DNA of 64,000 nucleotides from Ascidia mentula (lineage: Eukaryota; Chordata; Ascidiacea; Phlebobranchia; Ascidiidae): NCBI GenBank assembly GCA_947561715.1, contig OX387203.1, forward strand, positions 8,618,001-8,682,000, read 5' to 3'. The translations under genes were made by a program, and so were the position numbers. The first letter of the stretch is position 1, and the number at the start of each line of letters is the position of its first letter. Shown here piece after piece: positions 26,101 through 39,047 of the stretch. The notes under the pieces are model-generated. The model saw only the letters and a list, made by a program, of their open reading frames with translations. It did no database searches and was not told the DNA's origin.

Positions 26101-29100
26101 TTTTTGCAGCATATATGTGTTTGTTGCTTCAGTGACAGATCCACCTCTTCACCACAAAAAATCACTCCGATCGAGGTCATAAGGCGGGAAGCAATTGTTA
26201 GTGTTGCTCAGCAGACTTCAAATATGAATGGGGTGCTATCTGTTGAAAGAGAACCCCATGTGTATGTGATATTCTGAAGTTTCTTGAAGTTTTATTCACA
26301 CATTTACTGATCTAATTTTTTTATGCTAATTTAGGAATCTGCATGACATTTTATTGGAGTCGAAAAGCAATTTGAAAACTGATAAAATAGCCACAGTTAA
26401 GCAAATCCAACCCAGTCTTGTGCAAACGAAACCCAAACAACATCATGATCTGATGACCAACGATACAAACAGTATCCAACTGACAACTCATAATAAAAAG
26501 TATATTTTGCCATATTTAATACTCCATTATAATCATGTCACTTTACACAATTTATTTTGAAGCTTGGTAAACAAAGCTGGTAAAACGTTTAAACTCACCA
26601 TTTATGGCTAGATTACGTTATTTTTTTACAAATTTTCGTTGTTAGTTACCCCGCATCATTGGAATCAGAAAAAGATAAACCTGATGAAAAACCTTTGGAG
26701 AGGAATGTGCAACGAGTGCTAAAGTCAAATCACAAACAACCCAATTTCCAAGAAAAACAGAAACGCATTGAGGAAAATGAAATAAAAAAGTAAAGCAATA
26801 TAAAGCACACTGCTGCAGGCAAAAGGTTTGGCAAAGGTTTTACATGTTGTAATTTGATTTTTAGGAAACAAGCCCTGAAAGAAAAAAATGACAAAGCTTA
26901 CAGTGAATGGTTGGCAACAAAGCAAAGAGAGACAATTACTAAAAGAAAATCAGAAATTCTAAACTCTGCACAAGAATACAAGTTGGAAAGCCAGGTTTGG
27001 CATGTTTTTTAATTCTATTTGATTTAATTTGAAAATTTTAATTTTTAATTTCTTTGTAGCAAATTGAAAAACCAAAACCTGTTTATTCCTGGGGCATTAC
27101 CTTTGAAGAATGGCTAAAATCTAAGTCAGAGACACAAAAACCTGGGCTGTCCCATGCAGGTAATTATTGCTTAAAAATAATATGTACGAAAACACAACAT
27201 CTAATTGTTGCTGATTTGTTGTCAAGAAAATGATGACCAAAAGCGAATCAGGAAAAAACCTAGCCTTGGAAAATCATTTGATGATTGGATTAGTGACAAA
27301 AATAAGCAAGCTTCATCAAGTCAAAATGTTGCTGTAAAAAAAACAATGGAAGATGAGAAATTGTAAGTGCAACTTTTTAAATAAAGCCCACAAACACTTT
27401 ACAATATTTTTTGTGTGGGAGTTCCTCAAAATGTCCAACAATGTCCATAAAACCTTAGGGTGACAATTATTAAGTTAGTTCAAGTTCCTCACCCTTAAAT
27501 AAAGTTGCAGCATTTTGTGGACAATTAGGTTTATGACTGTCTTAGACCTGGTTTCACAATTCATCAGGGTTTGTGGACCATCTGCCCAGTTTAGGAAATT
27601 CTATGAAGCAACACTAAAAATTTTGATGACCCTTTTCTTGGTGGTGTCCCTATACAAAATAAATCTTATTGTTGAAAGCATTATTTCTGTCCAGTGGACC
27701 CTTGATAAGTCACTGTAGACCCTTAGTGGTCAATTGACCCCCATTTGGGAAAACCTAGTCTTTGAGTAATCTATCCACACAATTTATCTGTAATACATTG
27801 TATCAGAGTGGAAATGAGAAAGCAGAAGTTTGACAAGTGGGTGTCGAGAAAATCAGAAGCTGCAAGAAAAGAGAGGAGAAAAACAGAACAACTGGAGCAA
27901 GAGAAGCTGGAAGAGATGCAAAAAGATTATGCCCAGTGGAAATCTAAAGCAAGGGTTATGTCTTTCGAAGAGTGGAGGAAGAGAAAATTAAATGAAAGAC
28001 GGTATTATTTTAAATTATATACAATAAGCCGTATCAGTCTTGTGAATTAATTCTGGGAATCATTTCCCATTCTGTTTAATATAAACAAGATAGCCCATAC
28101 AATGCTAGAGAACTTCATACAAACGTTTCGATTGTTTTCTACACTCATTTACAATACAAATGAAGGCGAACTGGCAAAACGCTACAGTGAAGTTGCGAAG
28201 TTATAGAAAAAGGCGGGGAATTAAATAAGCGCAATTGTTAAGAATAGAGCCGAACGGAGTTGCCTGTGGTAGTGATAAAAGAAAGGCAAAAACAAATTAA
28301 AGGAACTGTGCACGATAAAAAATTAAAAAACATTGTAATCCACGGTTTATATGTTGAAACAATCGAAATGTTTGCATGAAGTTCTCTAGCATTGTATGGG
28401 CTATCTTGTTTATATTAAAGATTTTTTTGACAGATTTCAGCCTGAAACAAAAGTTTCTAAGATGGTGTATCAGTCTTATGTCACTAATCTGTTTATTTCC
28501 AGGGTGTTGGCACAATTAAAAAAGACTGATTTATTTTAAACAAAACTTTTGCTACTTTTGCTTACTTCATTGGGTGCAAATAGAGACAGTTGTAAATTGT
28601 TTTATAAAACAATGTATATAAAAAAAATTGAAAAATTAACAAAACTTTTAAACAAGTTTAACATGCTTCACAGCTCAGACATTGCAGTTTTGATTTTTGC
28701 TTTCAAACAGTTCTGATTTTTCTGTAATTGTATTATTTTTTTTAACAGGCTCAGCACCATTGATAATGCACAGCATGGTGAGGTGGAGTATGTTGCTGAA
28801 TGGGTTTCACAAGAACGTCAGGAACTTGCTGAGCGAGCATTCAGACGGTGGTTGCTAAGAAAGCAAGCAACTGATCTGCAAAGAGCTCAACACGATCTAC
28901 GAGAAGCAAAAAAGAAACGAAAAAAAGTAGAAGCTAAAATACAGCTTCGTCTGGAACGGCTGCGGGCACGAAAAGAAAGTAAGATAGAGTTATTAATTTT
29001 TGTTTGTTGTAAAAAATACAGTAATTTAAACATGAAATACATTGCAGTGAGGAGAACACAAAAACAACAGCATCAGAACCAGGAAAAGCAAGATGATGTG

Positions 29101-29566
29101 TCGTCAGATGAAGAAAATTTGGATACCCTCAATCATGAGCTAACAACCATTGACAACCAAATAAAAAATATGACTATTGAAATGAATGACAAAGTTGAAA
29201 GCCAAGAAAGTAATGAAGTAGCGACAGAAAAATCCTCAACGAATGGTAAACATTTTCTTCTAGTTGGAAAATAATGATTTAATAAATTAACTGAATTTCA
29301 TGTGAAACTGCTTTAAATTTTGAAAATTATTGTTTTTTTTCTGTTTTTCAGATACAGTAACATTTGAACAGCAAGAAGAATCCATTACCAAGGAAGTTAT
29401 AGTTCCCATGGAAACAACACCTGGTGACGAAAAACATGATATAGTTCAAATAACTTACTCCACGGTAATTAATGTGGAGACAAAACTAACTGAGAAGTCT
29501 ATTGAAGAAAAAGCTGCGGATGAGGTTGATGACACCGTCCAGGCTGTGATTCAAAACCCAGTTTAA
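23106..29566 (+). CDS. Ubiquitin-like, ankyrin-repeat and Trp/Lys coiled-coil protein (CCDC181/MAP9-like tail)
   Basis: Sixteen exons: 23106-23283, 23843-24029, 24274-24464, 24648-24759, 25020-25531, 25657-25786, 26133-26261, 26335-26499, 26646-26789, 26865-26994, 27060-27159, 27227-27362, 27807-28001, 28749-28978, 29048-29245 and 29352-29566, with all phases consistent (983 residues). Residues about 45-122 look like a ubiquitin-like fold (DFTEVFQVKQLLELSAGIPA). Residues about 130-255 hold three to four ankyrin repeats, for example CTALFLAASKGDVNICKELI and HSAAFKGNLQVLQLLVAGGA. A basic Pro-rich linker with RPRPKTAPARKPRQRP follows, then from about 560 a charged coiled coil with repeated W-x(2-4)-K units (SEWLATKQ, EEWLKSKS, DDWISDKN, DKWVSRKS, EEWRKRK, RRWLLRKQ), as in microtubule-binding CCDC181/MAP9-type proteins. 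A stop codon precedes the start in frame. A microtubule or ciliary role is inference. Confidence 0.85.
25983..26056. repeat. Short dispersed repeat, SINE-like
   Basis: The block containing GTCCTTACTTGGTGATCACAG matches 45196-45252 with few changes over about 55 bases (the other copy reads GTCCTTACTTGGCGATCACAG). Both copies are intronic. Confidence 0.55.
28075..28415. mobile_element. MITE with about 62-bp terminal inverted repeats
   Basis: Bases about 28075-28140 and 28352-28415 are reverse complements with only about three mismatches (core GCCCATACAATGCTAGAGAA). The 340-bp unit has no coding capacity and lies wholly in the intron between 28001 and 28749 of the ubiquitin-like/ankyrin gene. 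The superfamily is not assigned because no clear target duplication was seen. Confidence 0.75.
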
Positions 29567-30019
29567 TCTTGAATTTTTTGCATTTGCTTATTTTTCTTTG
29601 TCACTTCACTGTGCTATTTGTTCGTTATTTCACTGCAGTAGCTAATTTAATTACAGCATTTTGTCCACTGCAATAATTAGACTGCTTTAAAGTGCACTTT
29701 TTCGTTTTTAAATATTGCTGAGCAGTGTAGTTTGTTTTCATTGTTGATGTGTTACAAAACAATAAAATGCAACAAAATGATATTTTTGCATGAATTTCAG
29801 CAATCAGCCTTTTGGTACAGATGTATATGTCAGTATTTTTCATAAAACATCATACAAATTATTGTCCCTAATGCAAATACTTTGTTTCCAAAACATGTTA
29901 AACCTTTCAGTGTTTTCTGCAAAATGAGTCAGCATTTTTGTTCTTTCTTTTTGTTAGTACAAGTATAAAATTTATTAACACAGTGTCAGCAAATGAGACA
30001 TAAACAAGCTGCAGATCCA
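29567..30019. terminator. Convergent 3' ends of two genes
   Basis: Only 453 bp separate the stop codons of the ubiquitin-like/ankyrin gene (+) and CFAP221 (-). AATAAA for the + gene is at 29761-29766. For the - gene, TTTATT (AATAAA in reverse) is at about 29969. The two 3' UTRs are therefore close or overlapping. Confidence 0.6.
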
Positions 30020-33000
30020 CTAATCATCAATTTCAAAGTCACACAATTTTGCGAGCTGGCTCGTTCTTTCCCCAAGTTTGTTGTATATTCCTTTTCCATA
30101 CCTCTCCAGCAGTTGTCTTTCATCCCTGTAAAACAGACATAATTAACCTGTAAAAAACTGTTTACATTATCAGCACACAAGAAGTTTACAAAATTCTTTT
30201 TTTTAAATATCTGTTTATCAAAGCAAAAAATTATTTTTATTTGCTGGTTGATTTATTTTGGAAGTACTTGTGATATAAAATATTAAGGAAGCATTTTGTG
30301 AATAAAAGTATTTTCATTTTCACCTCATAGTTGTTCCAAGTCTGCCAGCACTTTCACTGTTATAACTTGGGAAGCGAGATGATGAGATTTGACCCCTAAA
30401 CAACCTTACTTAGTTTCCATTGGTAATAAATGCAAAATTTTTCAGTCTTTTATCTACAAGGCTTTTTTATTGCAGGTTCAATTTAAATGCCCTCAAATTA
30501 TAATAAGAAGCAACACAGTATGTATGTTTTAAATTGACTAAAATGTGAATATTGACAACAAAATGCCATAACACGCTTCTCACTCTTTCTTCGGTGACCC
30601 CTCTTCTTTCATCAGTCTGGTTTGTTCTTCGTACAAATCTTTCTCAGTGGGGAAATGAGCTTGAATCATTTCTGGTGTCAAAAGAGGAAACATGCTCCCT
30701 GAAGGTCTAAAAACAAGGCATTTACTTGTTGATACAGAATGAACCGAAAAAACTTAATGTCTGATATGCCATGCTACATTATACATATCAGCCACTAATG
30801 TCATATTCTGCTGGTGCCTATACAGCTAGTGTTAATAAAAAAATGTTGCAGAATTTTTTTATGTTTGGCAACATAGGCCTGTTTGATAAATACAAAGGCA
30901 AAACTTAATTTTTCGGTCAACATTACAGTCGCTATATAAGCCTGCTTAAACTTGGTATAGCCAAAAGAACGGTTATTGGTACGAAATGAAGACACTAAAC
31001 AAACACAGCAGTTGTGCGCATATACAATGATGCAAATAGAAAGTTTAGATATTTGTTATTCACTAACTCCTCAGATAAAAGGTTTTGTTCATCGTCCTCT
31101 GGAAGGTTCGTTAGCAGGTCTGGGGTGCAATGGGGTGTCATGGCTTGACTGAGACAATCGCTCCTACAGAAAGGAAAACAAGGTGAACAGATGAATTTAT
31201 TGTGTATAAGCTTCAGACAGATGGCCACTGTTTTGACCTAAAAGGTCTCATCAGTGCAGCTGGCGTGACTACCAGGTGACTTTGCTGACCAAGCGGCCAA
31301 GCAAAGACTTCCACTTTGTGGTGACTATACAATCAACACCATCAGTTGGGCACCAAACTAGGTGCAATCTTACGGAGGAAACAAGGTGGAAACACTATGG
31401 CCAAGCAAAGCTCCACCAATAGATGAATTTATGTTTGAAGTAAAGGATGCTATTAAATTCTATCTTATGGCAAAAATACATGATTTTTATGCTTTGAACT
31501 CTTTTATGGCCGATAAACCTGTCAGGTAAGTTTGAATGATTTAATACCATTTGCATTATTGAGAATTGGTATCAATATGTATAAAGTATTATAAATTCAA
31601 AGCCAATCTTGTTTGCCTAATTATTTAATACAAATTAAAAACTAAAAAATAATAAAACCTGGCAATTTTAACCATAACAGCTAAATAACAGTTAACCACC
31701 AAAAGAGATTAATGTGTAATAGAAAATATTAAAACTAGCTTTTACTCTATGACTTTGACATGGCCTAACTACAAACTGGAAATTGCACTTATCCTGACCA
31801 TCTAGGTAGCCATGCATTGGACAAGGTTGGAGTGTTTGCCAATGAACTAAGTCCATGTGAAGAGAATTTTTTCCATAGCATTGTTCCTTTGATAACATCC
31901 TATCACATTGTGTTAAAGTTTCAGAAATAGAAGTGGGAACAGGAAATAGATAAAAGTTTCCTACCTGTTTATGCAAAAACTTCTTTGCATTGGGCAGCAT
32001 AGTGTATCTGAAAGGAAAAATACTCCATTTTTCAGTTTTTGTGACATCTTTTTTATAGTTTAAACACAATACTGTGGCCTTTTTACAGGCAGTTTTTGTA
32101 AGTCATTATGGTTAACTAACATGGAAGAACTTGGCTAAAATGTGGCAGACTAACCTGGGAATTGGGCAAAGGTGATAATCTGGATCAACTTCGCTGTGCT
32201 CTAGTGGAATATAGTGTTCGACGAGCCCTGGCATTGGGTTCTTAAAATTTTGAAAAAGATATTACAATTTGCAAAAATGTCACATACAATGTTATCTGTA
32301 ACATGATTAATATAATTGCAGAACTATGTCTACCTGTCATAAAACGTTTGGATAGCCTTGCTACAGAAAAAGGCTGAATGAAGCATTTATAAATTACATT
32401 CAGTAAAAATAAATTTTACTGTAAGCCTGAAAGAACAACTTTTCAGCATGCGTTTTTTTAACAGTTTTTGGTTATTCTTGAACAGTAAATGACACTTACA
32501 AATATATACAGCCGATGGTTTGACGGATTCTTGAACAAACCAGAAGGTGGAATAAGGCCTGATGATGACTGTTTGTCCACAGACTTGGTTGAAATCCCAG
32601 CTTCGCTTTGTATCACACTAATTGTGTCACTTATTTGAAGTTTGCTGTCTTCCGTTGAAATAACTGATGGTTCTCCTTTCATGTCCTTCCCATCTAACAT
32701 GAGATCAGAAGCAAAAGTGCCACGAATTATCTCATCCTGGAAAACAAGATTTAGATTAGCTACACAGAGTCAATAACGTTTTGCAGTGAGCTGCAGGCAA
32801 CTGTTTAGATAATTTCACACAACAAAAAGGAAAATAACTGTTATGATGGTTGGTGCATAAACATTCATGTGGTTGTAAAAACTACCAAAAACTTAAAGCC
32901 ATAAATCTATAAACATTTAAATGTTAAGAAAATACAATGACATAACAAGAAATGTACAAAGGCTAACAGGTTAAGTGACTGACCATAATTGGCAATATTT

Positions 33001-36000
33001 GCAGAAAAGGTATTTACTTAAATTTTAATGCGACTGTATTAGTTCCATAGCAAAACTATGTGATAAATACATGTGAATCATATAAATACACAGGGTGCTG
33101 CCATACGTAGAGCATAATTTATTTAGTTGTAAGATACCTCAGCTCCTACTCTTAGTGGCCGGACAAGACCTGGAGGAACATAATTCTTGAGACATTCGTA
33201 CACGCTGTGCCTTGTGTAGCCAGCCAACTCATAATATTTGGGAACCACAAGGTCTTGGTATGGAACATTCCTTTGGGCAACCACCTCTGTAGGTTTAAAT
33301 GGAACTTCTCCAAGAGCATCCGGTGCCTCAAAACATGATACAATACATTGTTAAGTAACCATGAAACATTCTAGTGTAACAGCTGAAATGACGTTTTTTG
33401 GTATTGCTAATATTTTTACTCTTGTTCTGAGAATACTAAAATGAAAAAGCTATTTTTTGACATCATTCAAAATGTAAAATACACAGACTATGGTTGATGA
33501 TAATGTTTTGAAAAGTAAACGAATTGGTAAAATAAAAATAAAACTGATTGTTTACTCACAATGTCTTCCTTGGTGTCTGGTGACACATAAACAGGGAAAG
33601 TGAATGGTTTGACTTTAGACGGAATAAATGTTGATGACAGGGCGTCAATTGGATCACTTGATGCAAAACCATTGTGGTCATGTGCCTCAACCTACAAACA
33701 AGAAAAGCGAAAAAAAAAAATTTTAGCAACCAAAACATTTTGGGCAGCAACAAAACAAGCTAATATAACTACCCAGCAAGCATGTGTTTTTAGTAAGAAT
33801 GGAATTGATACATTAGGTGCAAAATACATGGAACATATATTTCTGAACACGAAAGTTATGCTGGAAAATGCTGTAAAGCTGATTTTCACAAAAATACTTC
33901 AATTGAATCATATGACATTGTTGAGTAAAAAATAACTTAACATTAATATACAACAAGAGCCACCAAAACCATAGAATTAAAACCTGCAAAATGGTGTCTC
34001 TTGGACAATGTTTAATAATACCAATCTACAGGTTGTCAGAAAATTGACAGTTAACACAAAAAGACAAGATGAGCGTCTGATATACCATCCTCTTATATTT
34101 AGGAAGAAAACACGACTGTCCTATTCAGGCAATATTTATCAACTAATGTTCCTGTTAGTGAACACAACATAGTCCCAATTCAACCAATGTGAGCAACATA
34201 CCTGAAATGGTGAAGTTCCAGTTGGCAAATTTTCATTGCTAACCACCACTGGAAAATGATCAGGCACTAAACAGACAGGTTATGTTATGTCAAACAGACC
34301 TAATCAAGCAAAACATCATATTTTTTAATGAATATCTTATGTGATACTACAATGACAAACAAGGTGTTTTTTATAAATTAATGTAATCAAACAAAAATAC
34401 AACAACTATTTACCAGTCAGATAAAGATGTTGAAATAAACAACTTTGGCAATGCATCATATAAATAAAAATGTTACCACTGATTACGAAGGCAAATTGTT
34501 TGAGAATTGAAAAATGTACACACTAATATCTTACTAAGGCCGGCTTTAAAATCTTCAACCATCTTTTGAAGCATTTTTACTTTCTTGTCGGCTCTGCATC
34601 TGATCAGTACAGTCCTAGCAGCTTGCTGGAAACGGGATAATGCTCGATGCCTTACTGACCATGAGTTGTTCTTGTAGAGATCAAAGTGGGCTTTGCACTT
34701 GTTCACCTGCAAATGTTTTTAGTTTTAACAAAATCAAATCATTTTTGTTTTGCATAGTTGTCCGGACAAGACCAATACATATGAAACATACAATGGTTGG
34801 GGTACTGATGAGACCATATGGGTTAAACAAGGTGTACCTGATAAATAATATTAAATAATTGACAGCAAGCCAGTAGCAAAGGCCATGTGAATATTTTGGG
34901 CAAAAATTAGGAATATGGATAAAATTTAACAGAAAAAAATGTGCATTTGCACTATCAAGCATATCGTAAGTACTAAAATAAAAAATACTCTTTTTTACAA
35001 AAACATTTTTGCCCTAACATGGCATCACAGGTGTTGTAAACAGAAATACCAGAACAAAGTAAGATGACGAAACCAGGCACCTCATTCGCTTTTCTTCTGG
35101 TACGCTGGAAATTTCTGTCACTGGATGGCCTTAGCAGCTCCTGGTCAACAAAGGGTTCTCTTCTTTTGGTATATTTGTACACAAACGCAGCATTCTTTCG
35201 TTGTTCAGCAATAGCATGGCGAGCTTCATCGGATATTGGGTCCAGGCCAAGGTGTACTTGCCTACAAAGATGAGTTGTTTACGTGTGCCATATATATAAT
35301 GTTGTCAAACACAAAAAAAATGCTTTTTAAAACTCAAAACCTTAGAAATACTGCTCTATGTAAGGCACAAAGTACACCTCGTACATGTACATTGCTGCAA
35401 TTAGCAGAAAAAATAGGCAATAAATATGCTAGATTGATGAACATGCGATGACGAACAGGCTAGCACTTACCATAACCAATGTTTATCTAAAATTCAACAC
35501 TCGGTAGTTGAAGCAAACTTTCAACAAATAACAAATATGTTTATGAATGTTCATGAAACCTTTCACCAAATTTTTTAATTTGCATTTGGATATTTTCATT
35601 TTTAGTACTTTATGGTATTTTAAGGTGCCCTTTTTGTTTTGATTATTATTTTCAAGTATACAACAACTGTTTCTGTTTGAATTTATGCATAAAACCAATA
35701 CAACTTTTACTAACCATCGCAGTTGGTTGGCTCTCTCCTCAACTACATCCTGGCGAACTATTTTTTCAAATGCTGCTTCTTTCATTTGACGAGTGCTTTC
35801 AGCAGAAGTAAGGGAATCACTAGATTTTGACGCATCGACCTTTGATTCAGACTTAGCCAGAACAGCTGCAATATACATTTTGAATAGTCACTGCCAGTTT
35901 CTTTCTTATGAAAAATATTAAACAATATATGCATTGTGAAGAGGCATTTAAAAATGTTTATGTAGTGTAAATACCAATAAAATTACAACCATAAGTCATA

Positions 36001-39000
36001 AACTGTAAAACACAACCAGGTTTTTAGACATAGAAAGTTTGGTACAACCTTCACGCAAATCCTTGACCTTCAGCTTTCCTTTCTCTTGCATGAGAACACT
36101 GTTCACTGCATGTTGTGTGTTTAGTTTTGCCGGGAACTGAAAACCCTCAAACTCTATTTCACAATCTGAAGAAATAGTGTTAATTTATTGTCATACCCTT
36201 CAACAACTCAAATTTATACTTTGAAGTTTCTTGTATGGTGACTTTTGCCTTCGCCGTGAAATTTGGAGTGGAGTTATGCTTCTTGGATCAAAGACTTTCG
36301 TTTGTTTATAAAGGTCATCCAGGTCTCTAATTGATCTATTAAAGAAGTTTTAAAATAGTTAAAATATATTGACAGTTAAAATGCTGTGAAGGGATTGCAA
36401 GACATGTTTACTATATCTATTTAAAATCAAGCTATTCTGAAATGCTATTAGCCGCATACTGTAGCATGTTGTGGTATGCTTAGCATCAGTAGATAATAGT
36501 GATGTCTTGCGCCGGTTCCGGGTACCCGGACCCGGCCGGATATTGACCAATTTTCAATACCCGGACCCGGCCGGATAATACACTTAATTTTACCGGATAG
36601 TTGCGAAAGCATTTTTGTCCTAAAAACGGACAAACATTTCGCAAATTACTCGTTTTTGGGATCCAGTCTGTGATACTCGCCGACTTCCGATTTTTCGGAT
36701 GTTTGTTATAAAGGTTTTTCTTGACGTGATGTACCATATTAATAAACGCCCACGTTTATTTGTTCCACTCATGATAAGCTAACCTTAACATAGCATTCTG
36801 TTTGGCAATCAAACATTTTTGCCATACCGATAAAACACACGAATCGGTGTTAACAAACTGCCGGATCCAAATTATCCGGCCGGATTTGATTGATAACTAT
36901 CCGGATCCGGCCGGGTCGGATAATTTGGAACTGGGAACATCACTAGTAGATAACAATTATTTTCTTAACAATTACGTAGCCCAGGGTTGTTTATGGTAGC
37001 TACATTTTTGTGAAGAATACGCTTTATGAATATTTATATTCAAAAAGCAACATTTGATTTAAAATAAGTTCATGGTTTGTTAAATTAAATTACACATACT
37101 TTGATGTTATTTGCTTGACGACAGGCGTGCAACTAGCAGTGATGTGACACTGCAGTGGTTCTGTGTTAAACTGAGATATGGCAAGTTGTATTGTCATGTT
37201 AGCTGTCACATACTCCTTGGGTGTGTACGTCACAATTATATCCTTCTCCCCTTCTCCAGGAACAATACCTGCATTGTCAATTACGTTTGTTTATAACTTT
37301 ACATACTTCCATTTTTGCCTAAATAAAAGTTTATTCAATACATATGATTTTGAAAGAACAACATGGTGGCAACCATGGTAACTTGTGATTTTACAACTAT
37401 CTGCAATAGGTATAATATTAAAATTTATTTCAGGTAAGAATTGTCAGACAAACCAGAGCTTCACTATCTACAGACTTTAAATTTGTTATTCCAACCAGCA
37501 ATTTATGATAAGTAGAAGAGAAAAAGTATGCTTAGATTTTGAAATTTAAAAAATTCTTTAAATTTGCTTGGCTTAAATTGTCACAAATTAACAGCTCAAA
37601 AAAACAAATCCTAACCTGACATCGGTCTAACATTGAGTGCAGGATGTGGTTGGACAACGGTGATTTGGAATTCAAAATCAATCGGAGAATGAGAGTACAG
37701 GGGCAAAATTTTTGAGCAGGATTCACCCAAACTGACACTTGATGGGGGAAAGACCAACTTACGGGGAAATTTTGAAGTATCCATGACAGGAAATGCATGG
37801 AGTGGAATAATGATGTTTTCATTTCCCTGAAATATTTTTAAACAAAATATGTCTTTTAGAGTTTGGATAGATTATTCAAAATTAATTCAGCTTACTGCAG
37901 CACTTTATTAAAAGCTTCAAACACAACTACATTGCAAAAACAGTAAATCATATAGTTTACTTTAAATTATTTTTGGGATTTTATCAGAAAACTAAGTTTC
38001 AAAAATAAAAACAAAATTATTGGCTTTATAAATTACACAGACTAGTGACCAGTTTCCTGGTTGTGGATTAGAGCAAATCAAATCATAGTATTTCCTTTGC
38101 CTATGTAGTGAATATTTTAAAACCTACACCTTTAAAACTGCCAGGCAGAAAAAAACATTGATGTAAAAAAATTATTTCTAAACTTCTAAGCTTACCTTGC
38201 AGTGAACCCTGATACAATCATAATAATATCTCCATTCATCAGCAGTAAAATTGATAACAACTTCTATGGTAAATCCAGGAACAAAGCGATCCTATAAGGA
38301 AAATAATATGTTCACAATTTGATAAGAGGACTATTCATGGCATTTACAACATGAGAGTTTAGCCCCAAAACCACAAATTAACACCATATTGATCTTCTTG
38401 TATGCAAAATGTAAAATTTATATAATGGTGTTGGAAATAAAAAAATGTTACAATACATCAAAATATGCTTTGTATGATTTAAAACATGATGAAGTGTTTC
38501 CAAATCAATTTTCAGAAAAAAATCAACTTACTGGTTTTGTATAGTGGATGCTGAAGTACTTTGTAGCAGGTGGAATAATGTGGATGTTTTGGCGCTCAGC
38601 GGAAGCATTGCAAATTTTAATTTTCCTCTTCAAAGGTTTATCCAACTTGTAACCACCAAAATGAACAACAGCTGGTTTCACTTTTATTGTTGAATTTTGG
38701 GAAAGTTTGTTAAAAATTTCTGTAAACAGTTAATAATGTTAGCTTTGAAAAATTTTTTGGGTTTTATTTATATTATTATCGTATATACCAAAACAACATA
38801 ATGTTTCTTTGATCAATGAAAAAAAAAGGTACTTTGGGTGTTCTCATTTAAATGAAATACGTTGACATGTCAGTATCTTTGGAGTGTATAAGTAAATGGA
38901 AGATAATATCTTACGTGTATCTAGAATATGATTAGGAACGTCGAAGCGTTCACGTGGTTCAACGAGATCTTTCAGCATGCTTTGTTTTTGGGTAGAAAAG

Positions 39001-39047
39001 CCCGCCGCCATAGCTTTAACGGCCGACATCTTCTTTTTTGTGTACAA
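30020..39047 (-). CDS. CFAP221: Cilia and flagella associated protein 221 (PCDP1)
   Basis: Minus-strand exons: 39047-38915, 38719-38532, 38291-38196, 37826-37616, 37268-37100, 36335-36220, 36165-36049, 35865-35715, 35261-35081, 34706-34535, 34266-34202, 33691-33560, 33326-33138, 32736-32500, 32240-32155, 32007-31965, 31899-31799, 31163-31068, 30706-30584, 30395-30324 and 30125-30020. Phases agree throughout (927 residues from the first ATG; the second, at 39029, is also plausible). CFAP221 is a component of the C1 projection of the central pair of motile cilia. The N-terminal ASH/MSP-like region is very clear: [66 protein letters not shown]. Mid-protein signatures are [18 protein letters not shown] and [12 protein letters not shown]. 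The donor of exon 17 (GTCAGG) is weak but is needed to keep the frame. No lesion is seen. Confidence 0.93.
31203..31350. repeat. Dispersed repeat copy (pairs with 59033-59230)
   Basis: Shares AGATGGCCA, GGTCTCATCA, GGTGTGACTA-like and GACTTCCACTTTGTGGTGA blocks in the same order with the copy at 59033-59230. Located in the CFAP221 intron between 31163 and 31799. It has no coding capacity and is probably a short non-autonomous element. Confidence 0.65.
36497..36945. mobile_element. Non-autonomous hAT element (449 bp)
   Basis: The element starts TAGTGATGT and ends ACATCACTA, and is flanked on both sides by the identical 8-mer GTAGATAA (36489-36496 and 36946-36953), the target-site duplication expected for hAT transposons. 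The interior contains repeated CCGGACCCGGCCGGAT-type motifs in both orientations and no transposase. It lies in a CFAP221 intron (36335-37100). Confidence 0.85.

Noticed and set aside
31068..31163. CFAP221 ending in this exon by direct joining to the exon at 31965
   Set aside because: That join gives a stop after about 20 residues. Inserting the exon 31899-31799 restores the phase and reads on into three further coding exons to a stop at 30020.
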